Positions 47,566-58,584 are shown, numbered from the stretch's first letter. The stretch: DNA of 64,000 nucleotides from Caballeronia sordidicola (GCF_000729995.1 NZ_JNFG01000028.1:30409-94408), one strand, 5' to 3'. The notes: generated from the letters alone by a model not told the origin. A program made the numbers and translations.

Positions 47566-48681
47566 GTGGATTTCATCGACGAAGTCAGAGCGCTCGCATC
47601 TCGTGTCGGACTTGCCAAAGACTTGCTACAAACCGAAGAGGCCACCAAGAATGCGATGGTGATGCCTTTTATCCAGCTGTTGGGATACAACGTGTTTGAC
47701 CCGCTGGAGGTGACTCCGGAGCTTGTCGCGGACGTGGGAACGAAAAAGGGGGAGAAGGTCGACTACGCGATCTTGAAGGACGGCAAGCCAATCATGCTGT
47801 TTGAGTGTAAGAAGAGCGGCGCTGATTTGCATATCAACCATGCCAGCCAGTTGTTTCGATATTTTCATTCTACCGAAGCGCGATTTGGCGTACTGACCAA
47901 CGGCACTGTGTACAAGTTTTTCACTGATCTCGAAAAACCTAACATGATGGATGACAAGCCGTTTTTTGAGTTCAACATTCTGGATTTCCGTGACCAGGAC
48001 GTCGATGAGTTGAAGAAGTTTGCCAAGACGATCTTCGATCTCGAAACCATACTCACCACAGCAAATCATCTGAAATACACGCGTTCGATTCAAAACACGC
48101 TCAGCAACTGGATGTTTAATCCTCCTGAAGAGTTTGTTCGGCTTGCATCGGCTGAGTTCCTGATCGGTAAGCATTTTAAAAATGCGGTAAAGGATCTGTT
48201 TACCGAGGTCACCAAGCAGGCGTTTCAGCAACTCGTTGGGGACAAGATCAATGAGCGCCTGAAAGGAGCCATGACTCCCGAGCTAGGCATTCCTCTTGTG
48301 GCACTCACCAGCGTCGCGGAGGTCGCTGCTGATTCGGATCAAGTATTCACTGCCTCCGAGACGGAACTCGAAGCGTTTCAGATCGTGCGAGCGATTCTTC
48401 GTCCAGTCGTGAAGCCTGGAAGAGTGTTCATACGCGCCGCCGCAAGCTATTGCGCAATCCTGTTCGACGACAACAACCGCAAACCTATCTGCCGGCTGCG
48501 ATTCAACAATGAAAGCCGGCTGGTCGTGGGATTTTTCAATGAAAACAAAGAGGAAGAGAGAGTTCCTATCACCAACCTGGATCAACTATTCGACTTTGGC
48601 GACCGTCTTCAGGTGTGCGTTGAGGCGTACTTGAAGTCGACGCCGGTCAAAGAAAGCGCTGGTGACATAGCCGCGGTTTGA
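47566..48681 (+). CDS. HsdR-N-like PD-(D/E)XK restriction endonuclease, stand-alone
   Basis: The 371-residue protein (starting MDFIDEVRALASRVG) contains the type I restriction R-protein N-terminal nuclease domain: TEEATKNAMVMPFIQLLGYN, then D66 (EKVDYAIL) and E80-C-K82 (LFECKKSG). The GTG at 47566 is preferred to the ATG four codons upstream because the GGAG of that very ATG region lies six bases before the GTG and family members begin MDF. The C-terminal 220 residues lack helicase motifs, so it cannot be a full HsdR. Such single-gene nucleases are common in prophages and islands. No methylase is adjacent, so its substrate control is unknown. Confidence 0.83.
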   Translation: MDFIDEVRALASRVGLAKDLLQTEEATKNAMVMPFIQLLGYNVFDPLEVTPELVADVGTKKGEKVDYAILKDGKPIMLFECKKSGADLHINHASQLFRYFHSTEARFGVLTNGTVYKFFTDLEKPNMMDDKPFFEFNILDFRDQDVDELKKFAKTIFDLETILTTANHLKYTRSIQNTLSNWMFNPPEEFVRLASAEFLIGKHFKNAVKDLFTEVTKQAFQQLVGDKINERLKGAMTPELGIPLVALTSVAEVAADSDQVFTASETELEAFQIVRAILRPVVKPGRVFIRAAASYCAILFDDNNRKPICRLRFNNESRLVVGFFNENKEEERVPITNLDQLFDFGDRLQVCVEAYLKSTPVKESAGDIAAV

Positions 48682-48817
48682 CGGGGTGTTGGCTATCTCG
48701 ATCGGCTTGACGAGTGGCACGTCATCAAGCTGATTGAATGACCTTGAGCAAGATCCCATAGAGTTGAAGCTGTCCGGCCAACACGATCTTTTTAAAGTCG
48801 AAATATCGCTGACACGT

Positions 48818-50332
48818 TTACTCACCCGGAGAAATCCCCATCCCCGTCGTGTTGTCAGCTTTCACATCGAGCACCACTTTCGCCGCCTCCTCGATCGCAT
48901 CGAACACAGCCTCGGGCACGGAGCCAGCGAACTGCTTGCGGCGATTTTTCGAGACCACGCCGCCGTTGTCCAGACACATCATCACAAGCGTCGAGAGCGT
49001 ACTGCCGCGGACATCGAAGCGTTCATTCACAGCGCGAAGCACCGTGTCGTAGTGGCGAAGAAACTCCGTTTCGCGCCGCAACTCGACTTCCAGAGCCTCG
49101 TCCGCCATCCGTAAAACGAATTCAACCGCCGGCGTGGCGTCCCAGTATCGGTACATGGACGGACTGCCAAGGAACTCAAACTCAAAGTTTGCGTCGTCGA
49201 TCCAAAGCACTCGCCAATGTTCACGCAGCGGCTTCGAAAAATTCTGAAGTGCTTCCAGGTATTCCAGTTCATGGCGCTTCATCGCGATCGATACAGGAAG
49301 CAACAGTCCGTGTTGAAGCTTCCCGGACGAGCACAACGCCTGATGGATAAGGAAACGCGAAAGCCTGCCGTTGCCATCCATAAAGGGATGAAGGAACACG
49401 AAACCAAACGACGAAATACTTGCCGCAACCAATGGGTCAATCTGGGTCGGAGCGGTGTTCACGAATGCGAGCCATGCGTCCATCAGCTCGGGCAGCATAT
49501 TGGGCGGAGGGGGAACATACGTCACCCCTGCCGCTCCTCGCAGGCCATTTTGCAGATGGTTTTGCTGGCCCCGGTATCCCGCCGCTTGGTCGAGCGGATT
49601 GGTGACGCAGATGTTTTGCAGCTCGACCAGATAGTCCTCGGTCAACGGGTGACGCTCATGAGCCTGCCGCAAAAGGGCCACGAAGCGGCGTGCCTTGTCT
49701 TCGGAGGGGGATTCTTTCTCAATGGCGAACGAGTCCTGTGTTTCGTGGAGATAGGCCCAATTGATAGCCCGATCCATCATCTCGGCAGGCAGTGACGCCA
49801 TGAATTCCTGGGCGCGGCCAAGAATGTCGGAATCCAGCAGACCAGTGATCGCAGATGTTCGTTCGACCGTTGCGCAATAGCGTAAAGACCCAAGCCCGTT
49901 GAAATCGACGCGCCAACGTGCATTGCGGACTGACGGGCCAGTTATGTAGCGCTCCGAATCGAAGAGTCCGACCGCTGCGCCGCCAACCGCCGGAGTGTCG
50001 GGTAGCTGCTCGCCAGTGAACGCCTCCCAGAGAAAGCAGGCTTTTCGGATAAAAATGCCGTTTGGTGCCCGCTTTAGTGCCGCGATCAGAATGTCTGCGC
50101 TAATCGCGGGCAATGCTTGCGCGAGAATACTGAGGTTGGTGCCCTCATGCTTCAATGCGAATAGGACATGCTCAAGGTGGGCGTCATCGGGTGGCGCAAT
50201 ATGATGCGGAACTGCCAGGCATCCGTTGATCTCCGTCAAACGGGTCACTGGCTTGACAAGCGCCGGCCGTCGCGGCGCTTGCGCCCCCGCGGCTAGCTTC
50301 TGGTGTAGGTATTGGTAGCCAACAGCCGTCAT
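48818..50332 (-). CDS. Fic family protein with N-terminal inhibitory helix
   Basis: Fic proteins transfer AMP or other groups to target proteins. The 504-residue product has the active-site motif HPFMDGNGR at 315-323. Upstream, SFAIEK at 201-206 resembles the class II inhibitory motif (S/T)-x3-E-(G/N), with Glu205 in the right place but Lys instead of Gly/Asn. The N-terminal 150 residues look like a winged-helix type domain and the C-terminal 100 a helical domain. It converges with the HsdR-N-like gene and is preceded by an unusual repeat array (50371-50533). Whether it acts as toxin, regulator or defence protein is not known. Confidence 0.85.
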   Translation of the reverse strand: MTAVGYQYLHQKLAAGAQAPRRPALVKPVTRLTEINGCLAVPHHIAPPDDAHLEHVLFALKHEGTNLSILAQALPAISADILIAALKRAPNGIFIRKACFLWEAFTGEQLPDTPAVGGAAVGLFDSERYITGPSVRNARWRVDFNGLGSLRYCATVERTSAITGLLDSDILGRAQEFMASLPAEMMDRAINWAYLHETQDSFAIEKESPSEDKARRFVALLRQAHERHPLTEDYLVELQNICVTNPLDQAAGYRGQQNHLQNGLRGAAGVTYVPPPPNMLPELMDAWLAFVNTAPTQIDPLVAASISSFGFVFLHPFMDGNGRLSRFLIHQALCSSGKLQHGLLLPVSIAMKRHELEYLEALQNFSKPLREHWRVLWIDDANFEFEFLGSPSMYRYWDATPAVEFVLRMADEALEVELRRETEFLRHYDTVLRAVNERFDVRGSTLSTLVMMCLDNGGVVSKNRRKQFAGSVPEAVFDAIEEAAKVVLDVKADNTTGMGISPGE

Positions 50333-50370
50333 TCTGGCTCCACAAAAATTTGCAAAACGCCGGGTTGCGT

Positions 50371-50533
50371 GCAGATTTTTTTACCCGAACGCAGATTTTC
50401 TTACAAATCGCCCTTCTGTGCCATTTTTTTTTACGAAGGCGGCGCAAAACCCACGAAACCCCGTCGTGTCGCAGATTTTCTTATCCGCGCACAGATTTTC
50501 TTGCGATTAAGCATCTTTCCTCAGATTTTCTTA
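50371..50533. repeat. Phased direct-repeat array upstream of the Fic gene
   Basis: Five 13-bp copies of (G/A/T)CAGATTTTCTTA occur at 50371, 50391, 50471, 50491 and 50521 (small variations), with a sixth degenerate copy (CCATTTTTTTTTA) at 50421. Spacings are 20, 30, 50, 20 and 30 bp, so all starts lie on one helical face and the 20/30 pattern is repeated exactly 100 bp apart. It lies 39-201 bp upstream of the Fic start, fitting an operator array. Confidence 0.85.
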
Positions 50534-50789
50534 TGGTGAGCGAGACTTGCGGTTCGGCTTTTTCGATGCGCATTGGCTGCTTGTTGACTGCCTAAAACCA
50601 AGTCATGCGCGAGTCCTGCCACTGCCAGCGTCCAGCGATTACACGCCGCGAAATTGTGAAAAACGATCTCAAGCGTCGGCAACGGGCATCGCGCCGTTTA
50701 AAGTCCTCGGTTCCCTCGGAGCGGTTCGACGCTGCCGCACAAGCGCGCGTACGAACAATGCCCGTCCGCCAAATAACCGATGAGACTTC
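50534..50789. other. Right-hand edge of accessory DNA
   Basis: No gene is seen. This stretch separates the Fic repeat array from the core-like gene at 50790 and should contain that gene's promoter; no clear promoter hexamers stand out. No direct repeat shared with the region after gyrB was found. Confidence 0.45.
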
Positions 50790-52076
50790 ATGGCCCGACC
50801 CAATTTTCAACAAACGAAACAATCCGGCGGCATGCGCCAATCTCCCGCGGCCACCCAAGCGCGCTTAGCTCAAATTGCCGAGCAATTCCGGGTGGCGTAC
50901 GCGACCGGCGACTATCAAAGCGGTGCGAGATTCGCAGAAGAAGCGCTTCAGATCACGCCCGGCAACATGTCGATCCTGCCGGACTATGCTTTGTGCCTCA
51001 TGCGTACCAACGCTTTTGATCAAGCGTACCGGGTCTATATGAGCATCCACAACGCACCGGCGAGCCAGCGCAAGCTGGCATCGGCGACCTGGTTAGATGG
51101 GCTGGTAGAGGTGTGCGGTTGGCTGGGTAAGACCGAAGAAATGCGCGAGTACGGATTGCGCTCTTTGCGAGCCTCCGACGCCAAATGCGGCGGCAACCCT
51201 AGCGAGCCGATTCCCAATCACGCACCGCCCACGTTCAACCCCGCGAACCCTGCTGAAAACGTGATCGCCTACTCGCTGTTCGGATCGAATCCGCGATACT
51301 GCGAGCCCGCTGTCATGAACGCCGAGATAACGCGCGACGTGTTCAAGGGCTGGACGTGTCGCGTTTATCTCGACGCAACCGTGCCCGAGCACGTTCAACG
51401 CAGACTCAAAGACGCCGGTGCCGAAGTCGTTTTCATGGAACGCGACTCGGGCGTTCATCCGCTGATGTGGCGCTTTCTGGTTATCGACGATTTGAGCGTC
51501 AAACGCTTCCTTCTCCGCGATGCCGATGCGCTGCTGTCCGAGCGTGAATACGCAGCGGTACAGGAATGGGTGGAAAGCCCGTATTACTTCCACGTCATCC
51601 GCGATTACTTCACTCACACCGAATTGATTCTCGCGGGCTTATGGGGCGGATGCGGCGGCGTGCTGCATAACGCAGTTGCATCGATGCAGCAATTTGCCGC
51701 GAAAAACGCTGATAGCGGGCGCTTCATCGACCAGCATTATCTGCGTGAACATGTGTGGCCAACGTTGCGTAAAAGCGTGCTGTCCCACGACGATCTATTC
51801 GGTTTCCACGATGCCAAACCATTCCCGCCGCACGCGCCGAACAGATGGAACACGGAAAAATTCCACGTCGGCAGCAATACGAGCTATCAGGCGATCGGCG
51901 GCAAAAGCACGCTGCCCGAAGGCGCCGAGCAACGGCTGATTTTTAGCTCGGCAGATGAGAAGCCATTGTTCGATTACCATGCGGCCGTTCGGAATGGCGA
52001 GTGGCGACTCGACATGCCGTTCTTCGTGGTTCAGAAGATCGCGTCGCAGGAACTCGTGGTCCGCGTCGCCGAATAG
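50790..52076 (+). CDS. TPR protein with glycosyltransferase-like C-terminal region
   Basis: The 428-residue protein has tetratricopeptide-like helices at about 25-130 (YATGDYQSGARFAEEALQI; YALCLMRTNAFDQAYRVYMS). From about 165 it reads NVIAYSLFGSNPRYCEPAVM, VYLDATVPEHVQRRLKDAGA and KRFLLRDADALLSEREYAAV, a pattern of alpha/beta transferase-like domains with an acidic RDADALLS motif that could bind a metal-nucleotide sugar. No signal peptide is seen. It is the first gene after the accessory region and converges with sbcC. The enzymatic role is inferred. Confidence 0.75.
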   Translation: MARPNFQQTKQSGGMRQSPAATQARLAQIAEQFRVAYATGDYQSGARFAEEALQITPGNMSILPDYALCLMRTNAFDQAYRVYMSIHNAPASQRKLASATWLDGLVEVCGWLGKTEEMREYGLRSLRASDAKCGGNPSEPIPNHAPPTFNPANPAENVIAYSLFGSNPRYCEPAVMNAEITRDVFKGWTCRVYLDATVPEHVQRRLKDAGAEVVFMERDSGVHPLMWRFLVIDDLSVKRFLLRDADALLSEREYAAVQEWVESPYYFHVIRDYFTHTELILAGLWGGCGGVLHNAVASMQQFAAKNADSGRFIDQHYLREHVWPTLRKSVLSHDDLFGFHDAKPFPPHAPNRWNTEKFHVGSNTSYQAIGGKSTLPEGAEQRLIFSSADEKPLFDYHAAVRNGEWRLDMPFFVVQKIASQELVVRVAE

Positions 52077-52083
52077 TTGCTTC

Positions 52084-55000
52084 TCAAGCGCCCACAACTT
52101 CCACCGTCGAGAAGCCGATTCCTACGCTTTTCGCCACTCTGATCTGCAACGGAATGCGCTCTTTGAGCGCTTCCACGTGGCTTATCACGCCAATCATTTT
52201 GCCGCTCGCGTTCAACGAATCGAGCGCGTTGAGCGCAATCTCCAGTGTCTCTCCGTCGAGCGTGCCGAAACCTTCATCGAGGAACAGCGAGTCGATGGAA
52301 GTCTTGAAACTCACCAGGTCCGATAAAGCCAGCGCCAGCGCAAGACTCACCAGGAAGCTTTCACCGCCCGATAACGTGCGTGTGTCGCGCGCAATGTCGC
52401 CTTGCCACATATCGAGCACTTCCATTTCCAGATCGCCCGCAACCTTGCGGTTCAACTGATAACGCCCGTGCAGTTGCGTGAGTTGCCGATTCGCGAGATA
52501 GATCAAATGATCGAGCGTCAGGCCTTGCGCAAACTTTCGATACTTCGCGCCGTCGGCGGAACCGATCAGGCTGCTTAAGCATTGCCACAAGTCGTAGCGC
52601 GCGCGTTGAGCATCGATCTGTTCAAATAGCGCCTGCTTTTCCACGCGCAAGCGGTCGTCGTTCTTGAGCGTCGCGCGGAGTTCACCTTGTTTTTCGCTCA
52701 AGCCTTTCGAGGTTGCCAGCATGTCGTCAAGCGATCGTTGCAGGGCGTCAGCGTCCTGTTCGGTCTTCGGCTCTTTCAACAATTCCGCGCGACGGTTTTC
52801 CGCCATCGTGCGCAGCGTGTGAACCTTCGTGCGCAGTTCATCGAGTTCGCGCTTCAGCATTTGCAGGCGCTCGCGTTCTTCGTTCGGCAGCAGCGCTTCA
52901 GAGAACGCCTGTTCATTGGCGAAGATGCTTTTACTTAACGCGATCGACCATGCCGTCCATGTTTTCTCCGCGCGCTCATTGTCTTCGCTCTGCCGCAGCG
53001 TCAACGTGCGTTCGGTGCCTTCGACGAGGTTCGCTTTGTCGCGCGCGGTTTCGTAGCGTTTTATCGCCGATAAAAACGCAGCATCGGGATCAGCGGTCGT
53101 GGCAACGCCGGCTTCGGGTTCAAACTCCGCATAATCCTTCTCGCAATCGGCCCATCGAGCGGACCACTTCGCGGCTTCGGCCGATGCAGCTTCAACCGCG
53201 TGCTTCGCTCGATCAGCTTGTTGCGTCAACATGCGAAGCTGCTCTGATGCCTTCTGCCATGCCTTCCATTCCGCATCGCGCTCGTTGAGCCATTGCTGCC
53301 AGTCTATCCAGGAATCCGGCCGTACATAACCAACGGACGTCACCGACTCATCAAGCGTCTGCTCTCTCTTGAGCGACGCGGCTCGCAAAACGTCGGCTTG
53401 ATCTGCGACCTCTTTCAAGGACTTTCCTGCTGCGATCTGTCTCTCTTCGAGCAGCTTCAGTGCGTGCTGATGGTCGAGCGCCGCGCGCTCCGCCGCGTGC
53501 CGCGAAGTTTCGTGCTGCTTGATCAGCGCTATCTGTTGATCGACCGCGACGGCCGTGTCCAGCGCAAGTTTCAACGCTGCGGCGTGCGCTTGCATGAGCG
53601 CGTCCAGTCCGTCACGGTCAACGGCTTCGAGTCCAAGATCGACACACAGCTTTCGCCAGTTCTCCGCGTGACGCGCTTCGTCTTCAAGCCATGTATCGAT
53701 ACGCGTTTCGAGCGCCTTGATCTCCGCAACCAACGCCGCGATAGCGACATCGGTCGCCGAGGCTTCCTTGTTTTTGCCCTGCAACGCGAGTTGCTTGTCC
53801 TTCAATGCGTGCTCGGTCGCCGAGACATCGAGCGCGGCATACGCGGTGATGGACGGATGCTCCGTCGATCCGCACAACGGGCACGCTTCGCCGGGTTGTA
53901 ACGCTGCACGATGTCCGGCGAGATCGAGAATGCGCTGCTCCTGATGCAGCAATTTTCGCTTGTCTTCGACTTGCTCAGTCAGTGTCGCCACGTCTTTTGC
54001 AATACGCTCGCGTTGCTCGTTCAGCGACGCCAACGATGAATTTTTCCGAGCCCGCTCATCACGATCCATCGCGGCTTGTTTGGTCCCGCGTGCGACCGTT
54101 TCGCGGATATCCGCCAACTTGCCGAACAAATGATGCTGCTCGTTAAGACGCTGGCAACGCGCTTTCAACGCTGCTTCACTTTCGCTGCCCAGCGTGCCTG
54201 AAAGCTTCTCACGCTGCTCGCTTTCCGTCTTACGTGCGAGTTCCGCTACTGCCACAGCATCGCGCACGGCAAGCTGTTTCGCAGAGATCTCGCCCGCCAG
54301 CCTGTCAATCCCAGCGCCCAACTCTTTCTGCTTTACGGTATTCGCCGCAACGTCATTCAGCGTCTGCTGGCGTGCCGCGAAGTGCTGTTGCCACAGCACA
54401 ATCTGCTCGCCGAGTTTGCTCCGATGCGGATGTTCATCGAGTGCGGACTGAACGGCTTTGGTGTCCCGCAACACGCGATTCAGCGCATCTTCCCGAACCT
54501 CGACTATGTGTCGGCCGACGAACGAAGCTTCACGCAGACCACGCGCTGCATCGAGCGAAGCGGCGCGCTTCTCGTCTTTCGAGAGCGCCAATTGACGCGA
54601 CGTATCCGCGAGTCTCTCGCGCGCTAAAAGCATCGCCGTATGATCGGCGCGCAACTTTTCGGCAGGCTCGCTCGCGGCGAGACGACCGAGCGAAGGCTTG
54701 GCATCGGCGATCTTGACGTCCGCTTGCCGCTGGTTAGCCAGCGCCTGTTCAAGCTGCGTTTCCGCTTCCGATAACGCGAGGCGCCACGTCCGCATCGCGC
54801 GTGTCATCTCGACACGTTTGCCGAGTGCGGTTTCCTGCGCGGCAAGATCAATGCATTGCTGCTGCAAGTCGGTGCGCTGCTCTTCAGTCAGCAACTGGAC
54901 ACCATCGGCCCGCACCAGAAGCGTATCCAGCGCAAGCTTCTCATTACGCGTCCGCTCGAACACATTCTGGGAGATGGTGCCGTAGATATCGGTGCCGGTG

Positions 55001-55524
55001 AGCTCTTCGAGCAACTCGGCGCGCTCGTTCGCCTTTGCTTCGAGGAACGCGGCGAAGCCACCTTGCGCGAGCATCATGGACTTCGTAAAGCGGCCGAAAT
55101 CGAGGCCAGTGATGCTTTCAACAAGCCGAAGCTTGTCCACGATCCGCTCGGTCATGATCGTGCCATCGAGACGCGCGAGTTCCACCTTGGGCGCCTGCAG
55201 ATTGCCGTCGGTTTTATCGCGTGCGCGACGCTGGCTCCAGAACGCCCGATACCCCTCGCCCTTCACTTCGAACTCCACTTCCGCGAGGCATTCGAACGTG
55301 TGCCGCGTCATCAGCTCGTTCGTCCCTTGCGAGATCGTGTCCATCCGAGGCGTTCGGTGATAGAGCGCAAGGCAGATCGCATCGAGCAACGTGGTCTTGC
55401 CTGCGCCGGTCGGGCCGGTGATCGCAAACAAGCCGTTGTCACGAAACGGTGGCTGGCTGAAGTCGATCTTCCATTCGCCCTTCAGCGAGTTCAGATTCCG
55501 CAAACGCAACGACAGGATCTTCAT
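52084..55524 (-). CDS. sbcC: Exonuclease SbcC (SMC-like ATPase subunit)
   Basis: SbcC with SbcD forms the bacterial Mre11-Rad50 homologue, which opens hairpins and processes DNA ends at replication forks. The 1,146-residue protein has Walker A GPTGAGKT at 37-44, two long coiled-coil arms, a zinc hook CPLC (about residue 548), the ABC signature LSGGESFLVSLALALALSDL and Walker B SLFLDEGFGTLD near the C-terminus. It follows sbcD with a 4-bp overlap on the minus strand. All key motifs are intact. Confidence 0.96.
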   Translation of the reverse strand: MKILSLRLRNLNSLKGEWKIDFSQPPFRDNGLFAITGPTGAGKTTLLDAICLALYHRTPRMDTISQGTNELMTRHTFECLAEVEFEVKGEGYRAFWSQRRARDKTDGNLQAPKVELARLDGTIMTERIVDKLRLVESITGLDFGRFTKSMMLAQGGFAAFLEAKANERAELLEELTGTDIYGTISQNVFERTRNEKLALDTLLVRADGVQLLTEEQRTDLQQQCIDLAAQETALGKRVEMTRAMRTWRLALSEAETQLEQALANQRQADVKIADAKPSLGRLAASEPAEKLRADHTAMLLARERLADTSRQLALSKDEKRAASLDAARGLREASFVGRHIVEVREDALNRVLRDTKAVQSALDEHPHRSKLGEQIVLWQQHFAARQQTLNDVAANTVKQKELGAGIDRLAGEISAKQLAVRDAVAVAELARKTESEQREKLSGTLGSESEAALKARCQRLNEQHHLFGKLADIRETVARGTKQAAMDRDERARKNSSLASLNEQRERIAKDVATLTEQVEDKRKLLHQEQRILDLAGHRAALQPGEACPLCGSTEHPSITAYAALDVSATEHALKDKQLALQGKNKEASATDVAIAALVAEIKALETRIDTWLEDEARHAENWRKLCVDLGLEAVDRDGLDALMQAHAAALKLALDTAVAVDQQIALIKQHETSRHAAERAALDHQHALKLLEERQIAAGKSLKEVADQADVLRAASLKREQTLDESVTSVGYVRPDSWIDWQQWLNERDAEWKAWQKASEQLRMLTQQADRAKHAVEAASAEAAKWSARWADCEKDYAEFEPEAGVATTADPDAAFLSAIKRYETARDKANLVEGTERTLTLRQSEDNERAEKTWTAWSIALSKSIFANEQAFSEALLPNEERERLQMLKRELDELRTKVHTLRTMAENRRAELLKEPKTEQDADALQRSLDDMLATSKGLSEKQGELRATLKNDDRLRVEKQALFEQIDAQRARYDLWQCLSSLIGSADGAKYRKFAQGLTLDHLIYLANRQLTQLHGRYQLNRKVAGDLEMEVLDMWQGDIARDTRTLSGGESFLVSLALALALSDLVSFKTSIDSLFLDEGFGTLDGETLEIALNALDSLNASGKMIGVISHVEALKERIPLQIRVAKSVGIGFSTVEVVGA

Positions 55525-56744
55525 GCTGCATCCGCCTCGCCAATCTGCGCTACAACTTCGCGATACATCGATAAAAGCTGCAAGCGCGTTTCCTCGTCGA
55601 TGGTCTCCGTTTGCAGGCGGCGCGCGAATACATCATCGGGCGTGAGCTCGTTCAAGGTTTCCTTTGCTTGGCGATGCAGCGTGTTAGACGCCGGAGAACG
55701 CTCGCGACGGATGCGCAGTACTTCAACCGGCAGGTCTTCAGTGATCTTCTGGATACGCGACTGGAGGTCGCTGAGGTAGTCATCGGCGGAGACTACGATT
55801 TCGAGCCACACCGTCTCGCCTTCAACCGCCTGGGACGCAGCCGCCGAGACAGCAGCCTCAAGCTCTTTCAACGATCCTTTCACCGACGACAACGGCTGAA
55901 AGCTCGGCACGTCGAGCACGGTCACGCGTTCAAGGCCGGTCAACGAAACATCCACAAGCAGCATCTCTTTCTGTTGCCGCGCTTCATCGAAGCTAAGTGG
56001 AATCGGCGAACCGCTGTAGCGAATATGCTCCAATCCACCCACTTTCTGCGGCCGATGAATATGTCCGAGCGCGATGTAATCGGCTGCCGGAAACGCGCTC
56101 GTTGGAAAGGCTTCCAGCGCGCCGACATAAATCTCCCGCACCGATTCACTCGCGCTCGCGCCGACCGTCGTTAAATGCCCGGTCGCGATAATCGGCAAAT
56201 GCGCGCCAAGCTCCACTCGTTTCTGCTCGGCCAGCGCGAACAGCGCCTGATAATGCGCGTGAATCGCGTCCTGCAGCGACTCCTGTTTGTCGCGTGCGCT
56301 CTGTCCCGCGATGCTCTGCAACACATCGCGCGGACGGATGAACGGGATGGCACAGACAATCGCGCCAGGCTTGCCTTCGCGCGTGGTGAGCACGCGAACC
56401 TGCTCGTTCGGATCGTCCTGCACGGAGGGAATGACGACGGTATGCAACGCCGTCAGCAAGTCGCGTGACTCTTCGAGTACAGCGACGGAATCGTGATTAC
56501 CCGCCAGCAGCGTCAAGCCGACGCCCGCGTCGCGCAACGCGAGAATCAGCGTGTAGTAGAGCTCGCGGGCGTAGCTGGGTGGCGCGCCGGTATCGAAGAT
56601 ATCGCCGGCTATCAGCACCGAATCCACCGCGTGCAGCCGCGTCTGCTCGACTAGCCATGCAATCAGCTTTTGATGTTCGGCCTGGCGTGAGTGCCCAAGA
56701 AAGTACTGGCCGAGGTGCCAGTCCGAGGTGTGCAGGATTCGCAT
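55521..56744 (-). CDS. sbcD: Exonuclease SbcD (Mre11-like nuclease subunit)
   Basis: SbcD is the metallophosphoesterase subunit of SbcCD. The 407-residue protein starts MRILHTSDWHLGQYFLGHSR and contains all phosphoesterase motifs: DxH (DWH), GDIFDTG, GNHDS, ATGHLT and GHIHRP. The start at 56744 is chosen from the invariant N-terminus, although a frame with ten more codons is open and no clear ribosome-binding site is visible. It overlaps sbcC by 4 bp, indicating translational coupling, and diverges from the zinc-ribbon gene. Confidence 0.96.
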   Translation of the reverse strand: MRILHTSDWHLGQYFLGHSRQAEHQKLIAWLVEQTRLHAVDSVLIAGDIFDTGAPPSYARELYYTLILALRDAGVGLTLLAGNHDSVAVLEESRDLLTALHTVVIPSVQDDPNEQVRVLTTREGKPGAIVCAIPFIRPRDVLQSIAGQSARDKQESLQDAIHAHYQALFALAEQKRVELGAHLPIIATGHLTTVGASASESVREIYVGALEAFPTSAFPAADYIALGHIHRPQKVGGLEHIRYSGSPIPLSFDEARQQKEMLLVDVSLTGLERVTVLDVPSFQPLSSVKGSLKELEAAVSAAASQAVEGETVWLEIVVSADDYLSDLQSRIQKITEDLPVEVLRIRRERSPASNTLHRQAKETLNELTPDDVFARRLQTETIDEETRLQLLSMYREVVAQIGEADAA

Positions 56745-56990
56745 CGGGGAGGTGGGTTGAAGGCGTTGCCGCACATCGTTTTAGTGGCTGCCAGTTTAGC
56801 CGATCGACTTGCCCCAAGCGCGGGAACGGGTGGCCAATCAACTGGTTAGGCCTCGGAAACCGCCGCAAAACGAGGCAATTGCGCCGTGTACGCGTACACT
56901 TCGCCTTCTAATTGCGCGTAAAACAGCGTGCGCCGGCACCGCCTGCGCCCTATTCACGCCGCAACCCCATCAATTACGCTCAAATCAATC

Positions 56991-57188
56991 ATGTTTATCT
57001 GCCGAAACCAGCCGTGCGGCGCCGAATGGCAACTTGCCGACGTGCTTATCAAGAATGAAGGCCAGGGCCTGATGTTCCGCTGCCCCATGTGCGGCGCGCG
57101 CAACAAGGTGCTGCGCCACGACGCGCCCGATGGCGCGATCACCTACGAGCAGGACAATTCGGTCCCGCCGAAACCTGCCGCAAAATAA
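56991..57188 (+). CDS. Small zinc-ribbon protein
   Basis: The 65-residue protein (MFICRNQPCGAEWQLADVLI) has two Cys pairs, C-x4-C near the start and CPMCG in the middle, the layout of a small zinc ribbon. It ends with a flexible Pro/Lys tail. It lies 13 bp upstream of dbpA on the same strand and is probably co-transcribed with it. Function unknown; nucleic-acid binding or a structural role is possible. Confidence 0.7.
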   Translation: MFICRNQPCGAEWQLADVLIKNEGQGLMFRCPMCGARNKVLRHDAPDGAITYEQDNSVPPKPAAK

Positions 57189-57201
57189 GTAAAACACCCT
57201 C

Positions 57202-58584
<1,383 letters not shown>

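Noticed and set aside
50371..50533. Repeat array as a CRISPR
   Set aside because: Repeats are only 13 bp with 7-37 bp gaps and no cas genes are present; helical phasing fits protein binding better.
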